DNA of 64,000 nt from Donghicola eburneus (GCF_900115865.1 NZ_FOXY01000012.1:30433-94432); one strand, 5' to 3'; shown: positions 7,179 to 18,318, numbered from the stretch's first letter. Notes: a model not told the origin generated them from the sequence alone. Translations and numbers: made by a program.

Positions 7179-8417
7179 ATGACCAGCGTAGATCCGACTC
7201 CAGAAAACGCGCAGATTCTGGCCTGCACGATCTCGCGGGATGTCGAGAATTTCGACCTTCTTATCGAGGATATGGAAACCGTGATGGGCGAGGCGTGGGG
7301 TGACCTGTCCCTCGACGAGGCCGCTGCGTTCCTATCTCAACCCGAAGCCTCTGGGATGGAGTTCGTCGCCATCGCGATGGACGACAGCGACGAAGAGGTC
7401 CTGCCCCAGATCGAAACAATTATCAGCAGCGCGCGGCAAGCGGGCATCAAGGTGATCCTTGTCACCGAGAATGTTTCGGCCAACCACCTGCACCAACTCT
7501 TGCGCCTCGGCGCCGAAGAATTCCTGCCCTACCCCCTGCCCGAAGGCGAGCTGGCCTCTGCGGTCGCGCGTCTGCGCACGCCGGCGCCTGAACCCGCAGC
7601 GCCGCAGCGTGTTGGCAAAGTGGCTCCTGCCAAGATTAGCACCGATGGCGTCGTTCTGGCCGTCCAAGGCATGGCAGGCGGCACAGGATCGACCACCATG
7701 GCGGTCAATCTGGCTTGGGAGCTTGCGAACATGAAGGGCGACCATCAACCACGTGTCGCACTTCTGGACATGAACCATCAGTTCGGCAGCGTCGCGACCT
7801 ATCTCGACCTGCCCCGCCGCGATGCCGTGCACGAACTCCTGTCTGATGTCGAAGCAATGGATGATGACGCCTTCTGTGCCAGCCTCGTTCAGTTCGAAGA
7901 AAAGTTGAACGTCCTGACCGCTCCGCCGGACATTCTGCCGATGGATTACCTGACACAGGATGATGTCACCCATCTGATCGAAACGGCCCGCCAGAACTTC
8001 GATTATGTTGTGATCGACATGCCTTCGGTGATTACCCAATGGACGGACGTGGTACTGAACACTGCCCATGTTTACTTTGCGATGCTCGAACTCGAGATGC
8101 GGTCCGCCCAGAACACCCTGCGGCTCAAGCGCGTATTGCAAGCGGAGGATCTGCCTTTTGAAAAGATGCGCTTTATCCTGAACCGAGCGCCAAAATTCAC
8201 GGACCTGACGGGCCGCTCTCGGATCAAACGTCTAGCCGAGAGTCTGGGAATTTCAATTGAGGTGCACCTGCCAGATGGTGGCAAGCCCGTGATGCAGGCC
8301 TGTGACCATGGACAGCCGCTAGCCGAAAGCGCAGCCAAGAACCCCTTGCGCAAAGAAATCGTCAAGCTGGCCACCCAATTGCACCAGCTGAACCAAACCA
8401 CATCCGAGGCGGCCTGA
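7179..8417 (+). CDS. cpaE: Tad pilus localisation ATPase-like protein CpaE/TadZ
   Basis: A 412-residue protein with an N-terminal receiver-like domain (IKVILVTENVSANHLHQLLRLGAEEFLPYPL) and a C-terminal MinD/ParA-like domain. The P-loop is degenerate: GGTGSTTMAVNLA has Ser where Lys is expected. The switch regions LLDMNHQFGSVATYLDL and YVVIDMPSV remain. CpaE/TadZ proteins place the Tad machine at the pole, and a degenerate P-loop is common in them, so a structural rather than ATP-hydrolysing role is likely. Confidence 0.9.
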   Translation: MTSVDPTPENAQILACTISRDVENFDLLIEDMETVMGEAWGDLSLDEAAAFLSQPEASGMEFVAIAMDDSDEEVLPQIETIISSARQAGIKVILVTENVSANHLHQLLRLGAEEFLPYPLPEGELASAVARLRTPAPEPAAPQRVGKVAPAKISTDGVVLAVQGMAGGTGSTTMAVNLAWELANMKGDHQPRVALLDMNHQFGSVATYLDLPRRDAVHELLSDVEAMDDDAFCASLVQFEEKLNVLTAPPDILPMDYLTQDDVTHLIETARQNFDYVVIDMPSVITQWTDVVLNTAHVYFAMLELEMRSAQNTLRLKRVLQAEDLPFEKMRFILNRAPKFTDLTGRSRIKRLAESLGISIEVHLPDGGKPVMQACDHGQPLAESAAKNPLRKEIVKLATQLHQLNQTTSEAA

Positions 8418-8441
8418 CGCCTCTAGACCGGGATAGACACC

Positions 8442-9872
<1,431 letters not shown>

Positions 9873-9875
9873 GAT

Positions 9876-10844
9876 ATGTCACTCGATCCCGAACTGATTA
9901 TCTATGTCCTGATCTTTGTCGGCGTTCTGGTCCTGATCGAGGGCGTCTACCTGACCGTCTTTGGCAAATCGATCAGCCTGAACAACCGCGTGAACCGCCG
10001 TCTGGAAATGCTGGACAAGGGCAAAGATCGCGAACAGGTGCTGGAACAGCTGCGCAAGGAAATGCAGCAGCACATGAAGGCACAGTCGATTCCGATCTAC
10101 TCGTTGCTGGCGAGCAAAGCGCAGAAGGCGGCAATCGCGTTCACGCCGCGCCAGTTAATCCTGATGATGATCGGCCTCAGCGCTGTCGCCTTTGTGGTTC
10201 TCACCGCCACGACCGAGGCGGATACCCCTATCCGTGCCGCAATCGCTGTCGGCATGGGCGTCGGCGGCGTGTACTTCTGGATCAACCGCAAGGCCACCAA
10301 GCGGATGGCAATGATAGAAGAGCAACTGCCCGATGCGGTTGAGCTTATGGTCCGTTCCTTGCGCGTCGGGCACCCTTTTAGCTCTGCCATCAACATCGTC
10401 GCCAAAGAGGTGGACGATCCCTTGGCCACCGAGATCGGTGTGATCGCAGACGAGGCTGCCTATGGCCGTGACGTCAGCGAATCCCTACGGGAAATGGCGT
10501 CGCGTTTGGAAAATCAGGACCTTCGCTTTATGGCGGTTGCGGTGTCGATCCAGCAGCAATCGGGCGGCAACCTTGCGGAAATTTTGGCTGGTCTGGCCAA
10601 GGTGATCCGCGCCCGCTTCAAGCTGTTTCGCCGCGTCAAGGCTATCACCGCCGAGGCGAAATGGTCCGGCATGTTCCTGTCCGGCTTCCCCATCGCGGGC
10701 TTGGCACTGATGAACATGATCAACCCCGGCTACTACGACGAGGTGTCGACCACCGAATACTGGGTCCCAGCCTGTCTGGTCGTTGGCGGCTTCCTCGTGG
10801 CGAATATGATCGTCATGCGGGCCCTCGTAAACATCAAGGTATGA
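9876..10844 (+). CDS. tadB: Tad pilus platform protein TadB
   Basis: A 322-residue polytopic inner-membrane protein of the GspF/T2SSF family: an N-terminal helix (LIIYVLIFVGVLVLIEGVYL), a second pair around residues 95-130, the cytoplasmic T2SSF domain (LPDAVELMVRSLRVGHPFSSAINIVA, QQQSGGNLAEILAGLAKVIR) and two C-terminal helices. It starts 3 nt after cpaF with AAGAGGGTAAG as ribosome site. With TadC it forms the membrane platform driven by CpaF. Confidence 0.93.
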   Translation: MSLDPELIIYVLIFVGVLVLIEGVYLTVFGKSISLNNRVNRRLEMLDKGKDREQVLEQLRKEMQQHMKAQSIPIYSLLASKAQKAAIAFTPRQLILMMIGLSAVAFVVLTATTEADTPIRAAIAVGMGVGGVYFWINRKATKRMAMIEEQLPDAVELMVRSLRVGHPFSSAINIVAKEVDDPLATEIGVIADEAAYGRDVSESLREMASRLENQDLRFMAVAVSIQQQSGGNLAEILAGLAKVIRARFKLFRRVKAITAEAKWSGMFLSGFPIAGLALMNMINPGYYDEVSTTEYWVPACLVVGGFLVANMIVMRALVNIKV

Positions 10845-10851
10845 GGTCGCT

Positions 10852-11808
10852 ATGTCCATGCTCACAGATATCCTAGGCCCGTTTGGCTTTGTCATCATCG
10901 CAGGCGGACTTGGGCTGGTCCTGATCGCGGTCGCTGCCGGAATGTTCCTGCTGCAGCCTGCCGATCCGCTAAAGAAGCTGCAGGCCGCCAGCGCCGCAAC
11001 ATCTACCACTGGCCGCGAAAACCGCCTGCGCGCGGATAGCGGTACCGACAAGCTCGAGAAATTCTCGCACTTTCTCGAACCGCAGGACGAAGAAGAGTTC
11101 TCGTCGATCCGGCTCAAGCTCATTCAGGCTGGCTACCGATCGCGCAACGCCGTTCGCTGGTACTTCTTTGCTCAGATGGTTCTAGGACTTGGGGCGCTGG
11201 GGCTAGGGCTACTCTATGCCTTTATGGCCAGCGCGCAGGAAACGTTGCAACCCAAAGAAATGGTCATGTACGCGCTATTGCCTGCGGTCGTCGGCTACAT
11301 GGCGCCGCGCTACTGGGTGAACAAGCGCCAAGAAGAACGGCAAAAGTCGATCCTCGAGGGGTTTCCCGACGCGCTCGATATGATGCTGGTGTGTGTCGAG
11401 GCAGGTCAGTCCATGGACCAATCGATCATCCGCGTCGCCCGCGAAAGCCGCGACGGCTACCCTGCCCTCTCCGAAGAGTTCGAGATCGTCGCCCACGAAA
11501 TGAAGGCCGGCAAAGACAAGGCTGTCGTTCTTCGCGACCTATCCGAACGCGCTGGCGTACCTGACATCTCTAGCTTTGTGACGGTCCTGATCCAATCCGC
11601 CACCTTTGGTACGCCGATCACTGACGCCCTGCGCGTCTATGCCGAGGAAATGCGCGACAAACGCGTGATGCGCGCCGAGGAAAAGGCAAACACTCTGCCT
11701 ACGAAAATGACACTCGCCACGATGGGCCTGACCGTTCCCCCTCTCATCCTGATCCTCATCGGTCCATCCATCTACGGTATCGTTGAGATGTTCGAGAAAA
11801 TGAAATAG
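10852..11808 (+). CDS. tadC: Tad pilus platform protein TadC
   Basis: A 318-residue inner-membrane protein with the same T2SSF domain as TadB (GFPDALDMMLVCVEAGQSMDQSIIRVA, SFVTVLIQSATFGTPITDALRVYAEEMR) and helices near residues 10-35, 105-150 and 285-310. It follows tadB by 7 nt. TadB and TadC are thought to form a hetero-oligomeric platform. Confidence 0.93.
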   Translation: MSMLTDILGPFGFVIIAGGLGLVLIAVAAGMFLLQPADPLKKLQAASAATSTTGRENRLRADSGTDKLEKFSHFLEPQDEEEFSSIRLKLIQAGYRSRNAVRWYFFAQMVLGLGALGLGLLYAFMASAQETLQPKEMVMYALLPAVVGYMAPRYWVNKRQEERQKSILEGFPDALDMMLVCVEAGQSMDQSIIRVARESRDGYPALSEEFEIVAHEMKAGKDKAVVLRDLSERAGVPDISSFVTVLIQSATFGTPITDALRVYAEEMRDKRVMRAEEKANTLPTKMTLATMGLTVPPLILILIGPSIYGIVEMFEKMK

Positions 11809-11841
11809 CACTCGACCTAACGGGAGGTCCGATCACTTTGA

Positions 11842-12420
11842 GTGGCCTTGGGAGATTGGTTGAAAATGGCACGTTGGGCGTTTGGCATTTTGGTGATTGC
11901 GTCATTGACTGCGTGTGACAGCGCCCCAGCCGACCTGCCTGACAACCCTTATGCGCCCGCGACGGATTACTCAGCAGAACCCGTGGACCAGCTTCTGGTC
12001 GGGGATCGCCTGATGGATGCGGGCGAATTCGAACTGGCCCTACAGGCGTACACCCGCGCCGCCGGAAACCGCGGCATGACGCCCGAGGTGCTCGGGGCCT
12101 TGGGCGCCGCGAACCTGCGATTGGGCCGATTGGGCCAAGCGGAAACCCAACTGCGCAAATCTGTGGCCGAAGACAACGACAACTACGGGACTTGGAACAA
12201 TCTGGGGGTCGTTCTTATGGAAGCGGACCGGACCTCCGAGGCGGTGCAGGTCTTTCGTCAGGCCTATGCCCTGTCCAACGGCCAGAGCGACGAAATCCGC
12301 GATAACCTGCGCAAAGCACTCGCTAAATTCGAGGATGCGCAGTATGATGACGTAGAAAACACTTACAAATTGGTGCGGCAAGGGACCGGAGAGTACCTTC
12401 TCAAAACGACACCAGAATGA
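11842..12420 (+). CDS. tadD: TPR lipoprotein TadD-like (first copy)
   Basis: A 192-residue lipoprotein (lipobox LTAC) with tetratricopeptide repeats (LMDAGEFELALQAYTRAAGN, LGALGAANLRLGRLGQAETQL, WNNLGVVLMEADRTSEAVQVF). TadD is the pilotin-like factor needed for secretin assembly. The start is uncertain: GTG at 11842 gives the longest form, while ATG at 11866 gives a more compact lipoprotein signal (MARWAFGILVIASLTAC). Confidence 0.8.
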   Translation: MALGDWLKMARWAFGILVIASLTACDSAPADLPDNPYAPATDYSAEPVDQLLVGDRLMDAGEFELALQAYTRAAGNRGMTPEVLGALGAANLRLGRLGQAETQLRKSVAEDNDNYGTWNNLGVVLMEADRTSEAVQVFRQAYALSNGQSDEIRDNLRKALAKFEDAQYDDVENTYKLVRQGTGEYLLKTTPE

Positions 12421-12447
12421 GGCAGCAGCAGTAAAAGGACGCAGAAA

Positions 12448-13302
12448 ATGCGCCATTGGTTTATTGTATCTCTTTGTATTGGCGGGACTTTGGCCCTCTC
12501 CGCCTGTGGCGCAAACGATCAGAGCAGCGTCGATCGCAAACTTCAGGAAGTGAACGTCATTGACGAAACCAACCTGAGCGACGTGATGCTGACTGTCGCC
12601 GATCCAGGCGAGGCCGTGAACTATTTCCGGCGCTCCGGCCTAGAAAATCCCGACCGGATCGACCTGCAGCGTGGCCTCGCTGCATCACTTGTCCGCGCCA
12701 AACGCCCGCACGAGGCCGTCATCGAATGGCGCAAGGTTGCCGCGATGGAAGGCGCGACCAATGACGACAAAGTTGGTCTGGCCGACGCGCAAATCCGCGC
12801 GAACGAATTTGACGCTGCGCGCGAGACCTTGAACTCGATCCCCCCGACCTACGAGACCTTCAAACGCTATCGGCTAGAGGCGATTGTGGCCGACGCCGCC
12901 AAGGACTGGAAAAAGGCTGATGCCTTCTACGAGACCGCCCTTGGCCTGACGCTGAGCCCCGCGGGCGTTCTGAACAACTGGGGCTATTCGAAGCTGACTC
13001 GCGGTGATTTTGCCGGTGCCGAACGTCTGCTCACCGACTCGATCCGACAGGACAACAGCGTCTTTACCGCCAAGAACAACCTCGTTCTGGCTCGCGGCGC
13101 ACAGGGCAACTACACCCTGCCCGTCATTCCCATGGACCAGACAGAGCGCGCAAAGCTGCTGCACACGCTGGCCCTGACCGCGATCAAGCAAGGCGACGTC
13201 AAAACCGGCCAAGCCCTGCTGAAAGAAGCGATAGAAACCCACCCCCAGCACTTCGAGGAAGCAACCCGCAGCCTCCGTGCTCTTGAAGGAACGAATGGCT
13301 AG
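12448..13302 (+). CDS. TPR lipoprotein of the Tad locus (second copy)
   Basis: A 284-residue lipoprotein (signal GGTLALSAC) with several tetratricopeptide-like helices (GLAASLVRAKRPHEAVIEWRKV, NNWGYSKLTRGDFAGAERLL, LALTAIKQGDVKTGQALLKEA). It resembles TadD in layout but is longer, and the pair is typical of roseobacter tad clusters. Like TadD it probably assists outer-membrane assembly, perhaps as a scaffold. Which of the two copies is the true TadD cannot be settled here. Confidence 0.8.
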   Translation: MRHWFIVSLCIGGTLALSACGANDQSSVDRKLQEVNVIDETNLSDVMLTVADPGEAVNYFRRSGLENPDRIDLQRGLAASLVRAKRPHEAVIEWRKVAAMEGATNDDKVGLADAQIRANEFDAARETLNSIPPTYETFKRYRLEAIVADAAKDWKKADAFYETALGLTLSPAGVLNNWGYSKLTRGDFAGAERLLTDSIRQDNSVFTAKNNLVLARGAQGNYTLPVIPMDQTERAKLLHTLALTAIKQGDVKTGQALLKEAIETHPQHFEEATRSLRALEGTNG

Positions 13303-13314
13303 TAGGATCCGGTA

Positions 13315-13809
13315 ATGCCTCTTGATAGCACTCAGGCGCTTGTTTTTCTTGTACCCCTTTTGCCCGTCTGCCTCTTTGTGATCTGGAGCGATCTAGCAAC
13401 GATGAAGATCCCGAACAAGGTCGTTCTGGCGACCTTGGTTCTTTATGCCATAACCGGCCCCTTTGTTCTGCCGATCGAAGACTACGCGTGGCGGTTCAGC
13501 CATGCGGCAGTGATGCTGGTGGCCGGTATGCTGATGAACGCTGGCGGCGTCATGGGCGCAGGCGACGCCAAGTTTCTGGCGGCTGCCGCACCATTTGTCC
13601 CCGTAGGCGACGCGATCCTGCTTGGCGCGATCATGGCCCCGATGATCATCGCGACATTTGTCCTGCATCGCATCGCCCGCGCCACGCCGCTGCGCACCGC
13701 AACCGCAGGCTGGGAAAGCTGGGATCGTCCGCGCGAATTCCCCATGGGCGTGCCGCTGGGTCTGACCTTGCTGACCTATCTGGGCCTCCGCGCCCTTGGC
13801 ATTGCCTGA
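13315..13809 (+). CDS. cpaA: Prepilin peptidase CpaA/TadV
   Basis: A 164-residue A24-family aspartyl protease in the inner membrane. The first catalytic Asp is in IWSDLATMKIPN and the second in the GAGDAK motif (GVMGAGDAKFLAAAAPF). It has about five hydrophobic helices and lacks the N-methylase half of long GspO/PilD enzymes, as expected for TadV. It processes the Flp prepilins at 3280 and 3583. Confidence 0.92.
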   Translation: MPLDSTQALVFLVPLLPVCLFVIWSDLATMKIPNKVVLATLVLYAITGPFVLPIEDYAWRFSHAAVMLVAGMLMNAGGVMGAGDAKFLAAAAPFVPVGDAILLGAIMAPMIIATFVLHRIARATPLRTATAGWESWDRPREFPMGVPLGLTLLTYLGLRALGIA

Positions 13810-13819
13810 GGGGCAGATC

Positions 13820-15136
13820 ATGAGCCATGAACTTGGACAAGGCGGGGTCGAGGCCCCTCCGGCCCCGCGCCGTCTGCAAGACATGCAGCTGAGCATGGTG
13901 ATGATGCGGGATATCCTGCTGAAAACCATGTTCCGCATGAACCTTGATATGGTCAGCGACCTGTCCCGCGCCCTGTGCCTGCCTATCCCCGTCGCGCAGG
14001 AATTGGTGGATGTGGCGCGCGGTCAGAAAATGCTCGAAGCCACGGGGACGCTGAGCGCGACCAGCAGCAGCGAAATGGGCTATCAGCTGACCGACGCAGG
14101 CAAGGCCCGTGCGCAGGATGCTCTGTCACAGTCGGAATACTACGGTGCGATGCCTGTGCCGATGGACGTCTATGCCCAGCAAGTCAAACGACAGTCCGTC
14201 CGCAATATGAAGATCACACGCCAGCAGCTGATGTCGGCCATGGGCCACCTGATCCTACCGCCGAACCTGATCGACCAGTTGGGGCCTGCGGTGACATCCG
14301 GTCGTTCCATCCTGATGTACGGACCGCCGGGGAACGGGAAGTCCTCGATCTCAAACGGGATTCGGGATGCGCTGGGTGACAAGATCTATGTGCCCCGCGC
14401 CATCGAATACTCCGGTCAGGTGATCACCGTCTACGACCCCATCGTGCACACCGCCGTGGCCGAAGAAGAGGAGGATCCCACCTCTCTGCGCCGCACCACT
14501 GGCCGGTTTGACACCCGCTATGTGCGCTGCGAACGCCCGACCGTGATTACGGGCGGCGAACTTACGTTGGACATGCTGGATCTGGTCTACAACCCGAACG
14601 CGCGGACCTATCAGGCGCCCTTGCAGCTGAAATCCACTGGCGGCGTGTTCATCGTGGACGACCTTGGCCGTCAGGCCGACCCGCCGCAGGCGCTGATCAA
14701 CCGCTGGATCGTTCCCTTGGAAGAGGGCAAGGATATCCTCGCCCTGCAATCAGGCGAGAAGTTCGAGGTGCCGTTCGACACGCTGGTCATCTTCTCGACC
14801 AACTTCCACCCGAACGACATCTTCGACAAAGCGGCGCTGCGCCGGATCTTTTTCAAGATCAAGATCGACGGGCCGGATCAGGCGGACTTCCTGAAAATCT
14901 TTGCCCTAATCGCGCGGAAAAAGAAGATGCCACTGGATGAAAAGTCCCTGCTGCACCTGCTGAAGAAGAAGTACCCGACGATCGACAACGTCTATGCGAA
15001 CTACCAGCCGGTGTTCCTGATCGACCAGATGATCGCGATTTGTGAGTTCGAGGGCATCCCCTATCAGATGACGCCAGAGCTGATTGATCGCGCTTGGGCC
15101 AACATGTTCGTCAAGGACGAGGTCATCGTTCGATAA
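13820..15136 (+). CDS. AAA-family ATPase at the end of the Tad operon
   Basis: A 438-residue protein with an N-terminal helical part, then an AAA core with Walker A YGPPGNGKSS, a Walker B-like FIVDDLGRQ and a sensor-like VIFSTNFHPND. The start at 13820 lies 10 nt after the cpaA stop and its GAGGGG site overlaps that stop, so the two are translationally linked. It belongs to a MoxR-like/AAA group often found beside alphaproteobacterial tad genes. Its task in piliation is not known to me. A terminator follows directly, closing the operon. Confidence 0.75.
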   Translation: MSHELGQGGVEAPPAPRRLQDMQLSMVMMRDILLKTMFRMNLDMVSDLSRALCLPIPVAQELVDVARGQKMLEATGTLSATSSSEMGYQLTDAGKARAQDALSQSEYYGAMPVPMDVYAQQVKRQSVRNMKITRQQLMSAMGHLILPPNLIDQLGPAVTSGRSILMYGPPGNGKSSISNGIRDALGDKIYVPRAIEYSGQVITVYDPIVHTAVAEEEEDPTSLRRTTGRFDTRYVRCERPTVITGGELTLDMLDLVYNPNARTYQAPLQLKSTGGVFIVDDLGRQADPPQALINRWIVPLEEGKDILALQSGEKFEVPFDTLVIFSTNFHPNDIFDKAALRRIFFKIKIDGPDQADFLKIFALIARKKKMPLDEKSLLHLLKKKYPTIDNVYANYQPVFLIDQMIAICEFEGIPYQMTPELIDRAWANMFVKDEVIVR

Positions 15137-15146
15137 ATCTGGATCA

Positions 15147-15169
15147 GGCCCGCGTGTCGGGCCTTTTCC
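15147..15169 (+). terminator. Intrinsic terminator closing the Tad operon
   Basis: GGCCCG / CGGGCC stem with a 5-nt loop and TTTTCCC, 10 nt after the AAA ATPase stop. Confidence 0.75.
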
Positions 15170-15199
15170 CGTCCCAGCAGCGCCCCATATGATCACGGT

Positions 15200-17608
15200 A
15201 TGAGAGCACTGCCCCCCATCCTGAAAAACTGGTTCGACACCCGCGGTTGGTCCATCCACCCGCACCAGCAGGATATGCTGGATCGGTCTGACGCGCCGTC
15301 CCTGCTGCTGATTGCGCCGACTGGTGGAGGCAAGACCTTGGCCGGTTTCCTGCCCACACTCGCCGATCTAGCCGAGGGCCCGCACGAGGGGCTGCACACC
15401 CTCTATATTTCACCGCTCAAGGCGCTCGCCAGTGACATCCGCCGGAATCTGGAACGCCCGATTGCCGAGATGGCCCTGCCCATCCGCGTCGAGGATCGCA
15501 CCGGCGACACATCGGCCACGCGCAAGCGCCGCCAGCGCGCCGACCCGCCCCATATTCTGCTGACCACGCCCGAAAGCCTTGCGCTGCTGACCAGCTACGA
15601 GGATGCGCCGCGCATGTTTGCGGGGCTCAAGCGGGTGATCATCGACGAAATCCACGCGCTAGAGGAATCCAAACGCGGCGATCAGCTGATGCTGGCCGTT
15701 TCCCGCCTGCAAACTCTGTGCCCCGAAATGCGCCGCGTGGGCCTGTCCGCCACCGTGGACGACCCCGCAGCCATCGCGCGGATGCTGGCCAAGCATCCCG
15801 ACCCGTGCGAGGTCGTTCTGGCTGACCCCGGGCCTGATCCTGACATCCGGATGCTGGAAACCACCGAGGCGCCCCCTTGGTCCGGCGGCGGCGGGCGCTA
15901 CGCGATCCCCGCGGTGCTCGAACAGGTCAAGCAGCACAAAACCACGCTGATCTTTCACAACACCCGTGCGCAGGCCGAGATTTTCTTTCACCACCTTTGG
16001 CTCGCGAACGAGGACAGCCTGCCCATCGGCATCCACCACGGCAGCCTGTCCCGCGAGCAGCGCGAGCGGGTCGAACAGGCGATGGTGGACGGTCAACTGA
16101 GGGCGATCGTGTGTACCGGCAGCCTCGATCTGGGGATCGACTGGGGCGATGTCGATCTGGTCATTCAGGTCGGCGCGCCCAAGAACGTCAAACGCTTGGT
16201 CCAGCGGATCGGCCGCGCCAACCACCGTTACAACGCTCCGTCCAAGGCGCTGCTGGTGCCCGCGAACCGCTTTGAGGTGGTCGAATGCCACGCTGCTTTG
16301 GAAGCGGTCAAGGACCACGATCTGGACGGCGAAACTCGCCAGCGGGGGCCCAAGGATGTCCTGTGCCAGCACATCCTGATCCGCGCTTGTGCTGGCGCGT
16401 TCGACGCCATGGACCTGCTTCACGAAATCCGCACGGTGGGCCCCTATGCCGACCTGACCCGCGCCGAGTTTGACGATTGCCTCGATTTCGTGGCGACCGG
16501 CGGCTACGCCCTGCGGGCCTATGACAAATGGCAGCGCCTGATGCAGCGAGCCGATGGGATGTGGCAGTTGCGCGACCCCCGCGCCACCCGCCAGATCCGC
16601 ATGAATATTGGAACAATCATGGACCCCGACACGCTTAAGGTCCGGTTCACAGGCCGCGGCGGTGCCCCTTTGGGCGAGATCGAAGAGGGCTTTGCCGCGC
16701 AACTGACGCCGGGCGACACCTTTCTGATCGGCGGACAGATCGTCCGCTACGAAGCGCTGCGCGAGATGACCGTCGAAGTCACCCGCCGCGCGGACAAAGA
16801 GCCAAAGATCGCAACGTTTAACGGCACTAAATTCGCGACCTCGACCCAGCTCAGCCAGCGCATCTTGCGCATGTTCCAGCAGGACAATTGGCCCACCCTG
16901 CCCACGCACACAGCCCAGTGGCTGCACCTGCAACGCGAAGTCAGCCGCCTGCCCGAACCCGGCCGCCTGTTGATCGAGAGCTTCCCGCGGGATGCCCGTC
17001 ATTACACCTGCGTCTACGGGTTTGCGGGGCGAAATGCACAGCAAACGCTCGGGCTGTTGATGACCAAACGGATGGATGAACTGAACCTTGCGCCCTTGGG
17101 GTTCGTCGCGACCGACTATGCCACGCTGATCTGGGGTCTGGAGCCCCTGCGCGACCCCGCACCGCTGTTCGATCTGCACGCCCTGCGGGACGGTCTCGAC
17201 AGTTGGCTCGCGGGGAATGCAGTCATGAAGCGGACCTTTAAATCCAGCGCAATCATCGCCGGTCTGATCGACCGCAACCACGCGGGCCAGCGCAAATCGG
17301 GTCGGCAGGCGACGTTCAGCAGCGACATCCTGTACGACACCCTGCACCGCTATGACCCCGACCATCTGATGCTACGGATTACCGGAGAGGAAGCCGAACG
17401 CGGCCTCGTCGATTTCTCTCGAATTGAAGAGATGATCACCCGCGTGCACGGCACCATCGACCACATTACCTTGGATCGGGTCACACCCCTGTCTGCACCC
17501 TTGTTCCTAGAGCACGGGCGCACGCCGGTCGAAGGGGCGGGCCAAGATCGTCTGCTGGCTGACGCCGCGCAGGAACTGATGGCCGAGGTCGGGCTGGACG
17601 CGCTCTGA
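15200..17608 (+). CDS. Ligase-associated DEXH-box helicase (Lhr-like)
   Basis: An 802-residue superfamily 2 helicase: Walker A APTGGGKTLAGFLP, motif Ia YISPLKALASD, DEIH box VIIDEIHALEESKRGDQ, motif III GLSATVDDP, motif V GSLDLGIDWGDVDLVIQ and motif VI QRIGRANHRY. The long C-terminus is of the Lhr-core type. The length and the phosphoesterase gene behind it fit the helicase of the bacterial ligase-associated repair cluster. The ATP-dependent ligase and exonuclease of that cluster are absent from this window. ATG at 15200. Confidence 0.88.
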   Translation: MRALPPILKNWFDTRGWSIHPHQQDMLDRSDAPSLLLIAPTGGGKTLAGFLPTLADLAEGPHEGLHTLYISPLKALASDIRRNLERPIAEMALPIRVEDRTGDTSATRKRRQRADPPHILLTTPESLALLTSYEDAPRMFAGLKRVIIDEIHALEESKRGDQLMLAVSRLQTLCPEMRRVGLSATVDDPAAIARMLAKHPDPCEVVLADPGPDPDIRMLETTEAPPWSGGGGRYAIPAVLEQVKQHKTTLIFHNTRAQAEIFFHHLWLANEDSLPIGIHHGSLSREQRERVEQAMVDGQLRAIVCTGSLDLGIDWGDVDLVIQVGAPKNVKRLVQRIGRANHRYNAPSKALLVPANRFEVVECHAALEAVKDHDLDGETRQRGPKDVLCQHILIRACAGAFDAMDLLHEIRTVGPYADLTRAEFDDCLDFVATGGYALRAYDKWQRLMQRADGMWQLRDPRATRQIRMNIGTIMDPDTLKVRFTGRGGAPLGEIEEGFAAQLTPGDTFLIGGQIVRYEALREMTVEVTRRADKEPKIATFNGTKFATSTQLSQRILRMFQQDNWPTLPTHTAQWLHLQREVSRLPEPGRLLIESFPRDARHYTCVYGFAGRNAQQTLGLLMTKRMDELNLAPLGFVATDYATLIWGLEPLRDPAPLFDLHALRDGLDSWLAGNAVMKRTFKSSAIIAGLIDRNHAGQRKSGRQATFSSDILYDTLHRYDPDHLMLRITGEEAERGLVDFSRIEEMITRVHGTIDHITLDRVTPLSAPLFLEHGRTPVEGAGQDRLLADAAQELMAEVGLDAL

Positions 17609-17649
17609 TCCCTCTTGCACGTGGGCAATGTTCATGGTCTGTACGCGCC

Positions 17650-18318
17650 ATGACCGCATTTCGTTTCACCTTTGCCCAGACAGAGCTCAAGGCGCTGCCA
17701 TCCGGAGCACTCTATTGGCCGGAGCAACGGCTGCTTTGTGTTTCCGACCTGCATCTGGGCAAGAGCGAACGGATCGCGCGGCGCGGCGGCACGATGCTGC
17801 CCCCCTATGAGACCACAGACACCCTCACGCGGCTCGAGGCTGCTATTGACGCGACTGATCCCGCGCACGTGGTTTGCCTGGGAGATAGCTTTGACGATCT
17901 GGCGGCGGGCGCGGCGCTCAGCGCGCGGGAGCGTGACTGGCTGATCCGGCTGCAAGCGGGCCGCACTTGGATATGGATCGAAGGGAACCATGACCCCGCA
18001 CCGCTGGAGCTCGGTGGCAGCCACATGGCGGAATTCATCGTTGGGCCACTCACGTTTCGCCACATTGCCGAGAATGGCGCGACGGGGGAAATCTCAGGGC
18101 ACTATCATCCCAAAGCGGCCTTAACACTTAGAGGACGCCATATCTCGCGCCCATGCTTTCTGCGCTCGGAGAATAGGCTCATTATGCCTGCTTTCGGCAC
18201 CTACACAGGGGGCCTTAAATGCTCTGATCCGGTGTTGAAAGAGCTGATGGACGCGACATCTATTGCGCTGCTCACGGGGCGGCAGATTACACCATTGCCC
18301 TATGCGCGGCTGCGTTAA
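17650..18318 (+). CDS. pdeM: Ligase-associated DNA damage response metallophosphoesterase PdeM
   Basis: A 222-residue calcineurin-like phosphoesterase with the metal-site motifs in order: CVSDLHLGKSER, LGDSFDDL, IEGNHDP, and ISGHYHPKA. It lies 41 nt after the helicase on the same strand, the usual pairing of the ligase-associated DNA repair set. The stop overlaps, tail to tail, the stop of the LytTR gene on the other strand. Confidence 0.88.
   Translation: MTAFRFTFAQTELKALPSGALYWPEQRLLCVSDLHLGKSERIARRGGTMLPPYETTDTLTRLEAAIDATDPAHVVCLGDSFDDLAAGAALSARERDWLIRLQAGRTWIWIEGNHDPAPLELGGSHMAEFIVGPLTFRHIAENGATGEISGHYHPKAALTLRGRHISRPCFLRSENRLIMPAFGTYTGGLKCSDPVLKELMDATSIALLTGRQITPLPYARLR

Noticed and set aside
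15659..17365. A 568-codon open frame opposite the Lhr-like helicase
   Set aside because: Antisense shadow; helicase motifs on the plus strand are complete and the minus product has none.
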